A stretch of 64,000 bases of DNA from Dermanyssus gallinae (Eukaryota; Arthropoda; Arachnida; Mesostigmata; Dermanyssidae): positions 118,501 through 182,500 of the forward strand of contig QVRM01002041.1 in assembly GCA_003439945.1 (NCBI GenBank), read 5' to 3'. Shown piece after piece: positions 31,080-43,251 of the stretch (position 1 is the first letter of the stretch; every line of letters begins with the position of its first letter). A program made the translations under genes and the position numbers. The notes beneath the pieces were generated by a model, which saw only the letters and a list, made by a program, of their open reading frames with translations, made no database searches and was not told the origin of the DNA.

Positions 31080-32640
31080 CAACACCCACACACACACACC
31101 CACACGATGACACAACAGTCATCTTATCTGCTCGTACGTTGTTTGAAATCCCTATAGAACTTGGAATTAAGTGGTGATGGGTGATTGATTATTGGACCTT
31201 CCGTATAAGAATAGAGCTGATGCGTGCTGCGAGGGCAGGTAGGCGTGGAGTCGCAACGACAGGAAAGGGAAAGTGGAGAGCCGAATTACAAATAAATACA
31301 AAGTACACAAACAACAATCAACCGGGGCCGACCGGCTGATTGCTGAGTGTTGTTGTTGTTGCTGCTGTTGCTACAGATAATTCTATTGGCGCGCTCGACT
31401 TCCGAGCACGGCAGGCCACGTTCATTCATTAAGTGTTCCCGCATCGCCCATCTAGATGATGAGGTCGTATGAGGTGGAGGTGATTGGCGGGTTCAGTCGA
31501 TATGGGCAGTGCGCGACTCAGACTAGAGAGAAAGCGTTTGCGGTGTACCATGCTTCGTCGTGTTGTTGAACTTCAATGTCAATCCAAACCGTCTTCAACT
31601 AAACGTGCCGCTCACTCACTCAGCTGTTGAACTCGACCACTGAATTCGCTGGACTGGGGACAGCGGAACAGTTTGGAGGCTTCGGATCACTTCGCCACTG
31701 ATTATCACAAAAAGTGAAGCCGTCTGGACGAGAGAAAACTTTTCTTCTCGTTATATGTGTGCCTGGCGTTCGTCGCATTTTGCTTATATCTGAAGTAACT
31801 ACACATATATATCAGGTATTACGTGTTTTAACGACTAAATGTTTTATTGCGTACAGCCGGGTGCCCGGTTGTTCGTTAACTATATTTGATCTACTTTCGA
31901 AGTATCGATGCCTATATATATATTTGTTCTTTTTTTACGAGTCAATGCTTTTCTTTATATACATTCGTGTGGACTCGAATTGGTTTAAAATGCATCTTCG
32001 ATAACCATCAACTAAAGTTAGTGATGCATTCTATAAAGTATTACATTTCATGAATTGATTACATAGGACTTTTTGTACAATAGCTAACAGCTGGGAATAG
32101 AATTTCAAGGCGTCACAGATGTGCAACTCTCCGACGTTGGCCGATTCCGGGTCTACATGCATTGCGATGTGGAGGTGGCGTATTGCTGCTAATTAGGAGC
32201 AATTTCCTTGTGTGCAGGTAGAAACGGTGTATTATGACAGCGAGGTGATAGGTATCGACATAATGAGGGACACACGTGGGCATCGTATTGTAGTCTGGCT
32301 TTCAAGCTGGACCTATTTGCGTGGTTTTCAAATATTATGTAATTACTCTCGTCTCTGCTTCCCGTCGTGGTTTATAATACTCCTAACCGGATTAGTTCTA
32401 GGCGAGAATGGCAAGGGCGCGGTACAGCGATGTACGTATATTCCACCAAATGGTTGGAATCCAGGTATCACATTGAAGTGCGTATCAGAGTACTAGATGT
32501 CTAAAATGATTGAAGGTGACGGCATTTTGTCAGAGTGGCAGTTGGAATCTGGTCTGAAAATAGTATTATTATTTGTCTTGTTGTGTAGTCATAATTCAGC
32601 TCATCGCTGGGCCCATTTCTCCTAGCCCTGATGAATGGAG
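31080..32640. other. Region between the divergent host genes
   Basis: Mixed sequence without a recognised family. A plus-strand frame at 32212-32496 is preceded by a TGTGTGCAG acceptor-like site but matches nothing I know. Promoters for both genes probably fall between about 30.5 and 33.8 kb; no TATA box or initiator can be assigned. Confidence 0.3.
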
Positions 32641-33530
32641 CTTGGCGTTTGAGCCGCGTATATTCCGGGCTGTCTGCTCCAGGATGCTATTTCATGCGTA
32701 TCGGCGAATGTAGCTCGTGCTGGCAGTCTCCTTCTGCCAGTCGGTGGTGACAGGCTTCATATCTTCTTTTTTAGTCACATAGAATCGTTGGAAGACTGCT
32801 CGCTGGTCCGCCCTGGTTGGGCACCTTAGGCTACCTCACCATTCGAACCATCGTCGCAATTGGGGCCGTATGTCATGCGGATTCTGAACAAGTACGCCTG
32901 AAAGTCACTGTCAGAGCCGAGGGAGTGTAAAAGTTAAATTTTCTCCCTTCTTGCCCTGTCTATTCAGTCTTGTATGTTGGAGATGAGAAAAGAAGAGTGG
33001 AGATTGGTGCCTGGATCACCTACCCTTCACACTACTGTCGCGCGTCCTCTAAATGCAGCAGCCGGGTGACCGTGCATAGACTTCTGTGCGTAAACAAAAC
33101 GGAATCGTTCCAGAAGTTCCTCCGCGGTAACTTTTCCAGCACAGGGACAGGATTAGTTTCAGTCCCCGTGCTGAGTATTCGGTATGCCGTGATTTCTCAT
33201 GAGAAGGGCTCCACCCCCGGCGCAGGCGCCGTCTGTTCGCGGTTGTAGCGATAGCAAATGATCATTTGGGGACCTATGCGATTGGCTGACATGATGGTGT
33301 CTCCTTCACCTCGACTGCTGGGGCCCAGAGGTGTTGGGCATGAGGTGTGAAGTCATTGTCTACCTTCAGTGCTTTATCTGTCGCCCCTTCGGCATGCGCT
33401 TGTAGAAGTTGGTCATTTGCAGCGCTTTCTTTTGCTGTATTTTGCCCTTTGTCGGCGGAGATGGGGGACCAACTACCCGAATCCTTTCCGAGACATCGGC
33501 TAGCGCCTCGTTTGCATGCCATTCTAGCTA
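32640..33530 (-). pseudogene. Possible LINE ORF1 remnant
   Basis: Minus-strand pieces such as VTAEELLERFRFVYAQKS and DSGSWSPISADKGQNTAKES look like decayed gag-like ORF1 sequence, with stops between them. No zinc knuckle is visible, so the call rests on composition and on similar debris elsewhere in the window. Confidence 0.25.
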
Positions 33531-33850
33531 GACGGTTAGAACGAAATCGTTATTGTGGGCAAGAACCCGGTTCAACCTCAGTCGTAGCATGTCGTTGTAC
33601 GCTATGCTCCATAGCAGGGTATTGCAGTACTCCTTCAGTTATGTTAAAGGGCGGCTTTATGAGATTGTTTTCTCCGGCCATGTAAGTAGCTTTGGATATG
33701 CAGCTGCGGAGGTAGAAGAGTTTTTTTCCTCTACAAGGATAATGGATTGATAGTTATACGCACATTGCCGCGGGTACGGTTAAGAAGCACGAACGGTTAT
33801 AGTCAAGCATTAACACGAATTTGCCACATGCGTTTGCAGGTGTTTGTGAA

Positions 33851-34000
33851 ATGATGCCGGCCGCAACGCAAGGCTCGCTGCTGATGCAGGGAGCAGAAGC
33901 GAAGCTGTTTGAGGGAGACTTCTGCTCTCGACCAGCGGTATTCAAGCACAGATTTGTGAAAACGTACCGCCTTCCACAACTCGACGAACATCTCACAAAG
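33851..34000 (+). CDS. TP53RK: TP53RK coding exon 1
   Basis: 150 nt, 50 codons, phase 0 exit at CTCACAAAG then GTTGCT. MMPAATQGSLLMQGAEAKLF, then CSRPAVFKHRFVKTYR, the N-lobe with the ATP-contacting Lys, as in human ...AAVIKHRFPKGYRHP. Confidence 0.92.
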
Positions 34001-34814
34001 GTTGCTTGCCAGCGTCATTTGTCACCTGAATCCCTTGTGGCTAACTATAACTGGTGGACAGACTGTCTCCGTCTCTTGATATATATATATATATATATAT
34101 ATAGTGCATGTACAGTTACGATATGTACAGCTAAAAACCTTGATGAAAAGATGCTTGTATACTTAGATTGCTTGGCCCGCATCGCGGAGCTGTTGTAGAC
34201 ACCTTGAAGAGCTTCATGCATAGCTCATTGCAACGTTGTTGGAATACTTGTTAACTTTAAAGACTGCATAATTTGTCACTCGACCTAGAGTGTATTGCTA
34301 TGTATCTTGCAAATACTTTAATTTATCACTTAGTCGATTTTTCATTTATCGAACACAAGCCCTCATCTCTTAACATTTCAAGTTCATAGGTAGCTCAATA
34401 CCTAGCAGAATTCAAGTGGTGTCTATCTCTTTAGAAAATAAATTTCATACATGAAAAAGCAGAAAACAAGTCGCTAATCTTGCTAATTATGATATCGCAT
34501 ATGAAAGGAACGGATGAAGAATGAAGCACGAAGTTTGTTACGTTGTCGGCAAGCTGGTGTGACGGTTCCAGCCCTTTACCATTGTGACCTTAAGGAACGC
34601 ACTCTCGTAATAGAAAAGTTGGCTGGAACAACTTTGAGGAAGAGTCTTGTCGACTTGGAGAATAACTCTTCGTACGAAGCAATTGACGAGCTACTTACTA
34701 AGGTTCGTGAGTTATCCTGTGACAGCATTGAAGCAACACCATATGGACTACATTTTGGATTGTGCCCTACTTCTTTTTCTTTATAATAGTTCATTTGGCT
34801 TCCGGATATTAGCG

Positions 34815-34863
<49 letters not shown>

Positions 34864-35132
34864 TAAGGAAGTAACACTTTTTAAACTATCAATTTTAATT
34901 AAATTGCATTTTTGTTTTACACAAAAATTACACTGTTATCGCAGTGTGGCGTTTAGATTGCGTATAGCAACGTGGCGCATAGATTACGTATGGCAGACAT
35001 TTGAACTGAACATGTCACTTGTCATATTTATGGAGAATAAATGCTTTGCGGTAATAAGTGCTTATATACAGATACGGTAAATGCAAATAATTCTAGACCA
35101 TATGTATGCAGATATGTCTGTCTGTGTATCTA

Positions 35133-35168
<36 letters not shown>

Positions 35169-38051
35169 AGGAAAAATCTTGTTGTTTCAACCTGATTGTG
35201 TATTTATGCTTGACAAACAGGTTGGGAGTACAATCGCGCTGATGCATAAAAGTCACATCATACATGGAGACCTGACTACATCCAATTTTATGGTGTTATC
35301 GTCGCCGTCGACGAACGATGACAATCATGACGTGAAGCTGGCTGTGATTGATTTGGGCCTCAGTGGGGTATCCGAAAAAGCGGAAGACAAGGCCGTCGAC
35401 CTCTACGTACTTGAGAGGGCGTTTGCAAGCACCCACCCGCAGCTCGAGCAGAGGTACGTCCACTCTTTTACGTGATGGTAGAGCTTGGAGGTATTCATGC
35501 ATGTAGAAGTTCGAGATGTGATTTAAAAGTTTAGTATCTGTATATGCTATGACGATGTTGTGTGGGTGTCAAAGTGATAGTGGTTAAAGTAATATTGATT
35601 ATCACTGTTGATTAAGAAACATAGTGTGAACTCTGTAGTGCTTGGCAACGTTAGTGGTTTGAGTGTCCTGAAGGTTTGAGTGGGAAAACATACATATGTT
35701 GTTGGTGGCAGGACATACATACGTTACCAACGGTGACGACCATATGTTTGACCCAGGAGCATGATATAACGGTGAATTTGACAAACGACCACCTGTTTGG
35801 TAAACTGTTTTGTATGATATTATTTGCGATAACCACTCTTAGGCTTTCGTTTGACAGATTGTGTTGTTCTATTGGCTCAGTGTTGGAACATGTAATATTA
35901 TTTACACTTTGCTGACGAGACGTAGTGGGGGAGATGGTCGGCAACTTTGGCACGATAACGTCTAAATGCTCCCGTCGTCATTGGGTTTTCGTTTCTCGAC
36001 TTAGGTAAATATAATATAGCACTTTTCTATTATTGTACACTAAACATATGATCAGATATATATTTTGCAATAACAATTGTTCCCATGTACGGGATATACA
36101 CATAAATATGTACAATTTTGACAGTTCTAAGTCATAGGCTGAGAACAGTATTATTAAGTAAATAAAATATATATACAACTATAGTAATGCACAAATATAA
36201 ATAAAAATAAAACAGTTAACCTAAGTTGACGAGCAACTTGAATAGTTCGAATATCAGGCGGATCTACACCCATGCGGACCAAAATATAGCTTCAAGTGTT
36301 TTTGTTCATCATCAACTCGTAGTATAATTTGTCACAATGACTAATGTATACTTTTGTAGGCTAACCATATAATTTGAACTTCACTGTGTTTCGATAAACG
36401 AGCAGTTCAGTATGTGGTAACGTCTCATATTGCACTTCAATCTAATGCTTCCCAGCATACGTTTGTCATCATTGTACTATGGTCTTTTTCTTTAGTTTGT
36501 CTGCTGTCTGTTCTTCCTGCCGCCGTCGTCGATGTCGTCGTTTTCTCTGCGCCGTTTATTCAAAATGGTTTTAATTGTCCGCGAAACAGCCCACAGTGTA
36601 TTCCTTCCGACCACATTCCAGGGTGCAGTAGTTCGTTAACTGTACGTCGGCTGTAATACTTACGTAACAACTGTTACAATACGCCTGGCGTATCGCTGAA
36701 AGTTCCGTCACTTTAACATCTGCATCGTTACCTCCAATCCATTCCACATATTATTGTGATTATGATTATCATCGCATGTGTGAAAAACTAAGACGCCTCA
36801 CCTTAACAGCGCTTCCATGCGAGGTCTTTCTGGCACGCCTTGAACATTTCACTCAGTTTCAAATCCGTCAATTTGTTCGTGCCACTTGTTGCATCCCCCT
36901 TCGTTTTCAACTTCGTCAACCATACATACAAGTACATACCGCTGCTGCTTCGGCGTTGTTGTGTTGGGGCCCTTGGGCCCGTCTTGAAAGCGCAGAGGTG
37001 TCGAGGACACTCCCGCTGTTGATGTCTGCATGCGAATTGTGTTGATTATGGCTTCCGTGCGTCGTTGCAATATTTGTTGTCATTATGATAGTTGTTGTTG
37101 TTGCACTGCCTCTCTCAAATAACATGCCGCAAGCAGCTGATATAAGCTGTATAACTATGTTACATGCATACTCAATATGAGTGGAATAAATACGATGAGA
37201 TATCTGATAGTTGTTGTTGTTGTTGCGGCACTGAAAGGCTGTTGCTGGCCCGGTGGATAGAAGCTGAGCAGTTGTAGCAGTGGTGTTGGTGCGATGGCTG
37301 TTGCCGGTGGCCGGTGCCAATTTAGAATAGAATAGAAAGCGCCCGTATTATTTACCGAAAAAAAAAAAGTGGAAATGAGGCTAGGTAGGCAATGGCGCCC
37401 ACGAAGCCGCCTCGTTGACGGTTTTTGTATTAATTCGCCAATTCCTTTCTTCTTGAGTGAGTGCAGATCGTTGGAACAGCCAGCCAGAACAGTTAGTCTT
37501 GGTTTCCATTTGCGTTGCTGGTTTCCACAGTAACAGCAACATCTTTCCAGACGCATGACTTGATGCAATTTGTTGTGCATCGATCAGGTATTTGATTGGT
37601 GCTTTAACACACTCACAAGTGTCGTTGGCAGTAGTATACATTTCAGTGAGGTGACTGTTAGAACTACTGTTTGCACATTTGAATGCGATAGCAAGCCAAT
37701 TGAGGTCAGGTTTTTTTTGTGTCAGAAATACAAAAGCGCACAAAAACTGCGTCTGTCTGGGGGCTGCCGTATTGCTGAAATGTATGGGTCAAAATCCTAA
37801 TAGGTTCCGTGTTGGCATATAATTTTTCTCTCTATTGGATAAGATGAATTGGCTAGAAAAAATGTGAATACAGAAGTAGACAACAAGAAACTCGATCTTT
37901 ATTTAACCGGCAATCACACTATCGTAAGTGAAATGTCGACAGTATTAACAATTAAGGCGACTTAACTATGGGTCTTGTCGATCAGAGAATAAATAATCAG
38001 AGTGCTCCCTACCAGAGGGAGATTATCATTCGTTATGAGGAACGGACTTTA

Positions 38052-38089
<38 letters not shown>

Positions 38090-38463
38090 TCGCCAAAACC
38101 TGAACATTACGAGCATTTATGTCTTGACATGGTGATCTTATATAGCGCAAGCAAAGTTGTCTGCTAACTACTACTTCATTTTAATTATCGTCATGGCGAT
38201 TAGCACTACTGCCTACATTTTCATGACTATTATTACGACTATAATTTCCGCTATGGAATGACGTCAGCGGAGTTTACTTCTTACTGTTTAATTCGAGTGG
38301 AAACGTCTTTTAACAAGTTACGTGTGTCGTCACATTTTGATTCAGATTCAAGCGCGTGATCGAGGCGTACCGCAACGTGATGGGAAAAAATCAAGGTCGA
38401 GCAGTGCTAACTAAACTGGAAGAGGTTCAGATGCGTGGACGGAAGAGAGCCGTAGATTTTTGA
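33851..38463 (+). CDS. TP53RK: TP53RK/Bud32 (PRPK) atypical small kinase, gene span, 4 coding exons
   Basis: Four exons join in phase to 231 codons plus stop; human TP53RK has 253. Bud32 is the ATP-hydrolysing subunit of KEOPS, which makes N6-threonylcarbamoyladenosine on ANN-decoding tRNAs, and can also phosphorylate p53 in mammals. Visible motifs: QGAEAKLF glycine-poor loop, Lys32 in AVFKHRF, NEARSLLRC helix C with Glu56, HGDLTTSN catalytic loop (Asp132, Asn137), IDLGLS metal-binding loop (Asp159), EDKAVDLYVLERAF and the basic C-terminal RGRKRAV tail. HGD instead of HRD is normal for Bud32; DLG instead of the more common DFG is a mild variant. Everything needed for activity is present. Start: first in-frame ATG at 33851, just after a possible GCAG acceptor at 33839. 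An AATAAA lies at 38581, 118 nt past the stop. Confidence 0.94.
34508..34702 (+). CDS. TP53RK: TP53RK coding exon 2
   Basis: 195 nt, 65 codons. Acceptor TGAAAG, donor GTTCGT. ERMKNEARSLLRCRQAGVTV carries helix C with the conserved Glu, then PALYHCDLKERTLVIEKLAG and ELLTK. Confidence 0.92.
34818..34861. repeat. (TA)n microsatellite in TP53RK intron 2
   Basis: Alternating TA of about 44 bases. Similar shorter tracts lie at 34079-34102 (intron 1) and 35137-35165 (intron 2). Confidence 0.9.
35221..35453 (+). CDS. TP53RK: TP53RK coding exon 3 (catalytic core)
   Basis: 233 nt. Acceptor AAACAG, donor GTACGT. VGSTIALMHKSHIIHGDLTT, then VKLAVIDLGLS and EDKAVDLYVLERAFASTHPQ. Contains the catalytic and metal-binding Asp residues. 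Leaves with two bases (AG). Confidence 0.95.
35454..38345 (+). other. TP53RK intron 3 (2.9 kb)
   Basis: Contains a Leu/Cys- or Asn/Thr-rich low-complexity block at about 36.85-37.6 kb with open frames on both strands that I take as chance, and a (TTA)n tract at 38051-38088. No nested gene is recognised. Confidence 0.6.
38051..38088. repeat. (ATT)n microsatellite
   Basis: About 12 ATT units in TP53RK intron 3. Confidence 0.9.
38346..38463 (+). CDS. TP53RK: TP53RK coding exon 4 and stop
   Basis: 118 nt. Acceptor GATTCAG. AG+A makes the Arg codon, then FKRVIEAYRNVMGKNQGRAV, KLEEVQMRGRKRAVDF and TGA at 38461-38463. The tail matches human KLDEVRLRGRKR. Confidence 0.94.
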
Positions 38464-38580
38464 ACGAGACAGAGATGGCCGAGATGCGACAGAAAAAGGC
38501 CGCTCACCCCGCGGAGTATCTGCAATTCGGAGTGCCTACTCACCCACACGCCAACTATCTATATGTCTGCCCAATGTACC

Positions 38581-38586
38581 AATAAA
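38581..38586 (+). terminator. Candidate poly(A) signal of TP53RK
   Basis: AATAAA 118 nt after the stop codon, the first one downstream in this strand. Position suits a short 3' UTR. Confidence 0.5.
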
Positions 38587-38639
38587 CCTCATCATGAAGT
38601 GAAGTTGGAGGTCAGAATTATTCAGTGCCTTTTGCTCGA

Positions 38640-39650
38640 CTAGTGCTGGCTGGCTTGCTTGGTATTTTTTTAAGCGTGAGCTTCGATTCGAGGAAAAAGC
38701 CTGAACTTCCTGAAGTTCAAACGTACAAGTCGTCGATTGTCGTCGTTTAACTCAAGACGGCAACCCCAAGAAATTCGTACACTTGAAACACTTCGGGTAA
38801 TTGAAAAGTTTAACAAAAATATTTGGTTTAGTGTTGCGTCGACACATTTCATGGCTTATTCTATTATTCCGCCTCTCATGCGTGAGCTACTCAAATATTT
38901 CATTAGCAGTAACATCGCTAGATGTCTGTAGGGAGTTTTGAATTCTCAAGCTGTTTCTCTGACACACATGCGGCTGATGTCAAATACTTTCGCTACTAAA
39001 TTACGGTTTTTAAATTTCTTGTGCACACGTTTAAGATGCGAATCTGGTCGCAGTTTGGTTATATTCGTAGAAAGTGTCTCTCTATTATCGCATGTTGAGA
39101 CTCAACTGCCAATCATGCCCGTTAAATGCAACTGCCAAGCGATTTTCCTGTGTTTAATTTCTAACCTTATAGGAAGGAGTTTAGAACAGAGTCTATGGTG
39201 CTTTCTGTACAAGACCCTTTCCAGCTGACATCGAAAGAATGCAAAAAGTGTTTTTTTTTCTTCGTGCTACTTGGAAGGAGTAATCCAAAGGAGTGGATTA
39301 AATAAAAGTCAGAAATTTGTACTAATATCGAAATTGTATGCATTGTGGAAGAGTAGTAAATTAGTAGACACCTAGGGAGCCAGCCCAGATGCCTTAGAAA
39401 CGTCTAATTTATTACTATTAACTTCGTAGTAGATTTTCAAGCTGCTATTGATTCTGTGAGAACCTCCCAAATCGTTACAATTAGAGTTTGTTCGACGGGC
39501 TGCATCTGCAAAACGTTTAGTAGTCCTTAAAGGTGCACTGAACTATTACCAGAAATATCCCGGTCAAATAGATCAGAGCTAGACCACCAGGTTTTTAGTG
39601 GGCTTGAGAGTCCCACACTTTTCAGTCCAAAGGGTGTACGTTATGCATTT
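38640..39650. other. Intergenic sequence without recognised gene
   Basis: Short open frames only. A T-run at 39249-39262. I see no family I can name. Confidence 0.35.
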
Positions 39651-39711
39651 TGTTCTTGGTCTCTTGTAAACAAATCTTAAAAATCACTCACAACGCGCCG
39701 ACGGCGGTTGC

Positions 39712-40020
39712 TCCTCACACGGGTCTTCGAGCAGGACACGGAAGCCGTCTCTCTGCGATTTCTGCAATTGTCAAGCGTAGCAATGACCTCCGACACATTG
39801 TATCTTTTCGGGTCGTCCATGCTAGGCGCTTGAACTTGTCGACGTAGGAGACACTCTCCTCCCTTTGAATAAGAATCGAGATGCCTTTTGGCGTCTTCCC
39901 GGTCCTCCTCGCTTTTTGAGTTATTCTTTCTTCGGTGACAGCAATCTGGACGTTGTGGCTTCGTGCGATGCATTTGAGAAGGTTATTGGCCGCCGTGGCC
40001 TCTCCCTGGTTCGTCATGTA
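39712..40020 (-). pseudogene. R1-like LINE ORF2 start (endonuclease N-terminus), remnant
   Basis: MTNQGEATAANNLLKCIARS followed by HNVQIAVTEE resembles the opening of R1-clade ORF2 (N-GRS-AA-LL ... VAIVSEP), where the endonuclease fold begins. Only this N-terminal stretch survives; the rest is lost after about 39712. It is on the opposite strand from the R1-like copy at 49.7 kb. Confidence 0.45.
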
Positions 40021-40763
40021 TTATAGGTCAACTGATAGGCAGACCCCTTTCGTGCAGGGCTCCCTCGTGCCGCACTTCTGATTCGGCCTAGAGCTCTTCC
40101 GCGCCGCATCAGCCGAGAATCGGACTTTTGCCTTGCTGCTTAGTTTTTTTCCTTAGATTCGTGCGTTCTGCATGATCGTTGTAGCAATAGACTTAGATTG
40201 TAGGCGTTGCCTACAATCGACGACGCCGTGTCGTCACATGAATGCACGCCACAATGACAAATCGAGACATTATTCTTACTGCTAGTACTAAACGAAATTG
40301 ATGAAGATTGACCACAATTGAGCATGGTGGTTTTCAAATAGCAAACACTATTTAGGTGAGAGGTTATCTTAGATTAGAGAGATTCCTCTGAGAGAGAGAG
40401 AGAGACAAACCTAGCGGTCATACGATGTGCCCAAGGAGAGCCTTGCCGTTCGAGTCACATTTTCTATAAACCCGTCTGAACCAGGGCTATATGGTGAGCT
40501 ACTTTTTGCGTCTGTGGCGTTCAAAATTGACCCAAATTGAATAAACGAAATGCATACTACACACTTTTGTGGCTACGGGTTAGGCAAATACGATCATGAC
40601 ATGACTGGGTCCATGCGCTCTTACTGTCCAGAGTTCTCATTATCCGAATTGATTTTAAATATATTTAATATAGGTAAGCATATTTATATTTTTAAGTTGG
40701 TAAAATTAGAACTCCGACTATTTGCTTGATGCAAATATGAGCAATAAGAAGGTTGTTTCCAAC

Positions 40764-41028
40764 TAGACTAGCCTCCGTCCCTTAAGGGCTCGTTGTGAGA
40801 CTTAACTTTAATGCGCCGAGGGCCTCACATATTGAGCTAGGTAGGGTTTCCCCAACAGTTTGTGAGGCAACATCGTCGCTGACTCTCAGTAGTATCTTTT
40901 TCTCACCTCTCAATGAGCATTGCTGAAAGAAAATTCGATCAACAACAGGGATTGAACTGGCGACACCCTGGTAGTTGACAACCATGCCTGACGCACTAAG
41001 CTCCTGGAGGCCACCGTGCCGCCACACA
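40764..41028 (-). mobile_element. SINE family B, copy 3
   Basis: Complement of box B (GGGATTGAACT) at 40948-40958, head near 41028. Shares CTAGACTAGCC at the 3' end, the block CTCAATGAGCATTGCTGAAAG and the AAATTCGATCAACAACAGGG stretch with the other B copies. No target duplication recognised. Confidence 0.75.
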
Positions 41029-41029
41029 G

Positions 41030-43020
41030 ATGACGTGACTAAATCGCGTCTAAGTGCGAGACTTGCTTAAAGCCCATGTAAGAGTTCCCAGAATAACACA
41101 AGCAACAGTAAGGTAATCGGTATTAAACCAGTAAGTTTACAAAGCGGCGGGAAGTAATCCAGATATGACCCTCTCCCGGGGAGCTGGAGGTTTAAGTGCT
41201 GAAGAGACCTCATGTATAACTGTACCCAATTGGTGTCTCTGGATGGACACAACGATACGTAGAGCAACTCGCGTCACGTAGAATAATTAAAAAGCATTTT
41301 TAACATGTAAATGTGGAAACAAATTTTAATTACAGTCATAGTTATCTTTCCAGCACTGCTGAAACTACTTCATTATTTTATTCCACAACTGTAGCTCAGC
41401 CCTGATCGTACGTCATTGGAGACAGGCACTTTAAACAGCAGATACGTAGTGTCTCTAAAACGACAGACTGAAATTTTAAGTCATTTGTTACTGGATATAG
41501 GACCGAGTTGGTGTAAATGCGATCCTTGCGACTTTATTACGAGTCATTTGAGTTTTCTAACTATATTCTAATCCGGCGCAGCTAATACGGCTCAAAACAA
41601 TATAATTCTTCGCAGTATGTTCAGTGTATTCCGCAGTGTATTCTGCAGTATCCGGTGCAGCTAAGGCGGCTCAAAAAATTATTTGTGTACTGACAGGCTG
41701 TATAACAGTTGCCTCACGACTTTTAATAAAATCCTAATAAAAGTTCTTTGTAGTTTAACGAAATTTTCATAGGCTACTAATGACGAGGTACTACACAACT
41801 GCTACAAACTACTCTGGATGGAAATATCATAACAGCTGTCTTAAACATACTACCATCAGTCAAGAAGCTCAGACGTGTCATGTCCTATGACATCACCTGC
41901 TTTTAAGATGCGCATTGTTCAGTGTGCCGTCTTAGGCGACTTTAGTAGTCATTTGTGTTTTAAAGGATGTATTTGCCATACAGGCCGAATAAAGAGAAGT
42001 AGAATATCAATCAGCAAGTTTTGACCTGCTAATAATCGACACACGAATAAACAACTTGCAACCAGTCGCTGGTGGAGTGTCACGTTATATGTGTCCAACT
42101 AAATAATTTTGCTGTAGTTTGCTGTTTTGTCTACGCGGGTACAAGCTAGATAAAATATGATATTCGCCACATGTGCACAGTGTGCGATATAAGAGCCGAA
42201 GTAACCGGATCTTTCTCAAAGTTCGAGAGCATCTCGCACAGGTGTAATAAGCCCAGGGCTTGATGTCAAGGAAATGCTCGAATTGTTACCAAAATTTACA
42301 TCTCACCGTTCAACGCCATCTCGATGCCGCGTTAGCTTGCTTGGAAGGCTTTCTAATAGTTTTTAAATCAGTCAGATACTGGATTGCCATGGTGCATGAA
42401 CTACCTAAGACAGTCGGTTGTTGCATAGTGCATAATTCACTTCTTTTTAGTTTGGAGTTATTGACAATTGTAATTTAATCTGGAGATGGCACACAGTAAA
42501 CATCCTTACCCAAATACTACTAGAGCCTCTGATTGCGCATAAACCTATTTTATTATGACTTTTCAGCTAGTATAATTTTGTGTATACCTACACCGTGGCA
42601 TCAGTTTCATATAGCGTCTCATTTACGACGACTCTTACTTTCGATTTAAACGACATTTGAACTTCTCTCTTTAACAGCAGGAGAACTGGTAACGGGCGCA
42701 TTGCGTTTGCGCGTCGTCACATCATTTGTTAGCTCAATAAGCATGTTGAGCAAAAGCGGCAGAAACGGAGTCTGAATGTCGTAAGGAACCGTGGATTGGC
42801 TAAACAATAGCTAAATGTGTACTAGATGAAATAAATAAGCCAAAGTAAAGGACATTAAGGGAGAAATACTTTTTTTTTTTTTCATGAAGAAGGCAAAATG
42901 CAGTCATGCACGATTGCTATCTATAAAACAGACGGTCCATCCAGTGGCAGTGTGGCACTCAATACCGGAGGTTGCTCTTCTGCCGAGATCCATGTTGATT
43001 TAACTCATATTGTTCCTTAA
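41030..43020. other. Intergenic sequence without recognised gene
   Basis: Short frames only. A doubled motif, CCGGCGCAGCTAATACGGCTCAAAA near 41573 and CCGGTGCAGCTAAGGCGGCTCAAAA near 41650, marks a local tandem duplication of about 75 bp. Confidence 0.35.
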
Positions 43021-43023
43021 GTT

Positions 43024-43251
43024 TCACTCTCGACCTAGAGGGTGAGATCTTTCAGTCACAGGTGTAAAACGTGGCCTGACGTGTTGTTTTTGCTTTTTCA
43101 TAAACAACTTGTTGAATAGACGCTGGTTCTGTCTCATTTGGAGCAGCATTCCCTGATCTCCCTCCTTAGGTATGTCAAGGTCTGCGGATAATGTTAGCAT
43201 AACACAGGTCAACAAGGTAACTAAATGCAACCCGTTCAGCGAATTTTCCAC
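43024..43251 (-). CDS. Candidate exon of a small secreted peptide
   Basis: A 75-codon frame ending TGA at 43024. The N-terminal stretch HLVTLLTCVMLTLSA looks like a signal-peptide core with a possible cut after LSA, followed by DLDIPKEGDQG, a Gln/Arg/Lys-rich segment (QNQRLFNKLFMKKQKQ) and VRPRFTPV. The first codon is GTG and a stop lies directly upstream, so a real start would need an upstream exon; an AG just before 43250 could be the acceptor. A TATATAAA-like string lies 20-30 nt further upstream. No family recognised; a short prohormone is possible but unproven. Confidence 0.3.
   Translation of the reverse strand: MENSLNGLHLVTLLTCVMLTLSADLDIPKEGDQGMLLQMRQNQRLFNKLFMKKQKQHVRPRFTPVTERSHPLGRE

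Noticed and set aside
36849..37580. Nested minus-strand gene in TP53RK intron 3 (overlapping Asn/Thr-rich frames)
   Set aside because: Low-complexity frames open in several registers, no motif, no consistent splice sites.
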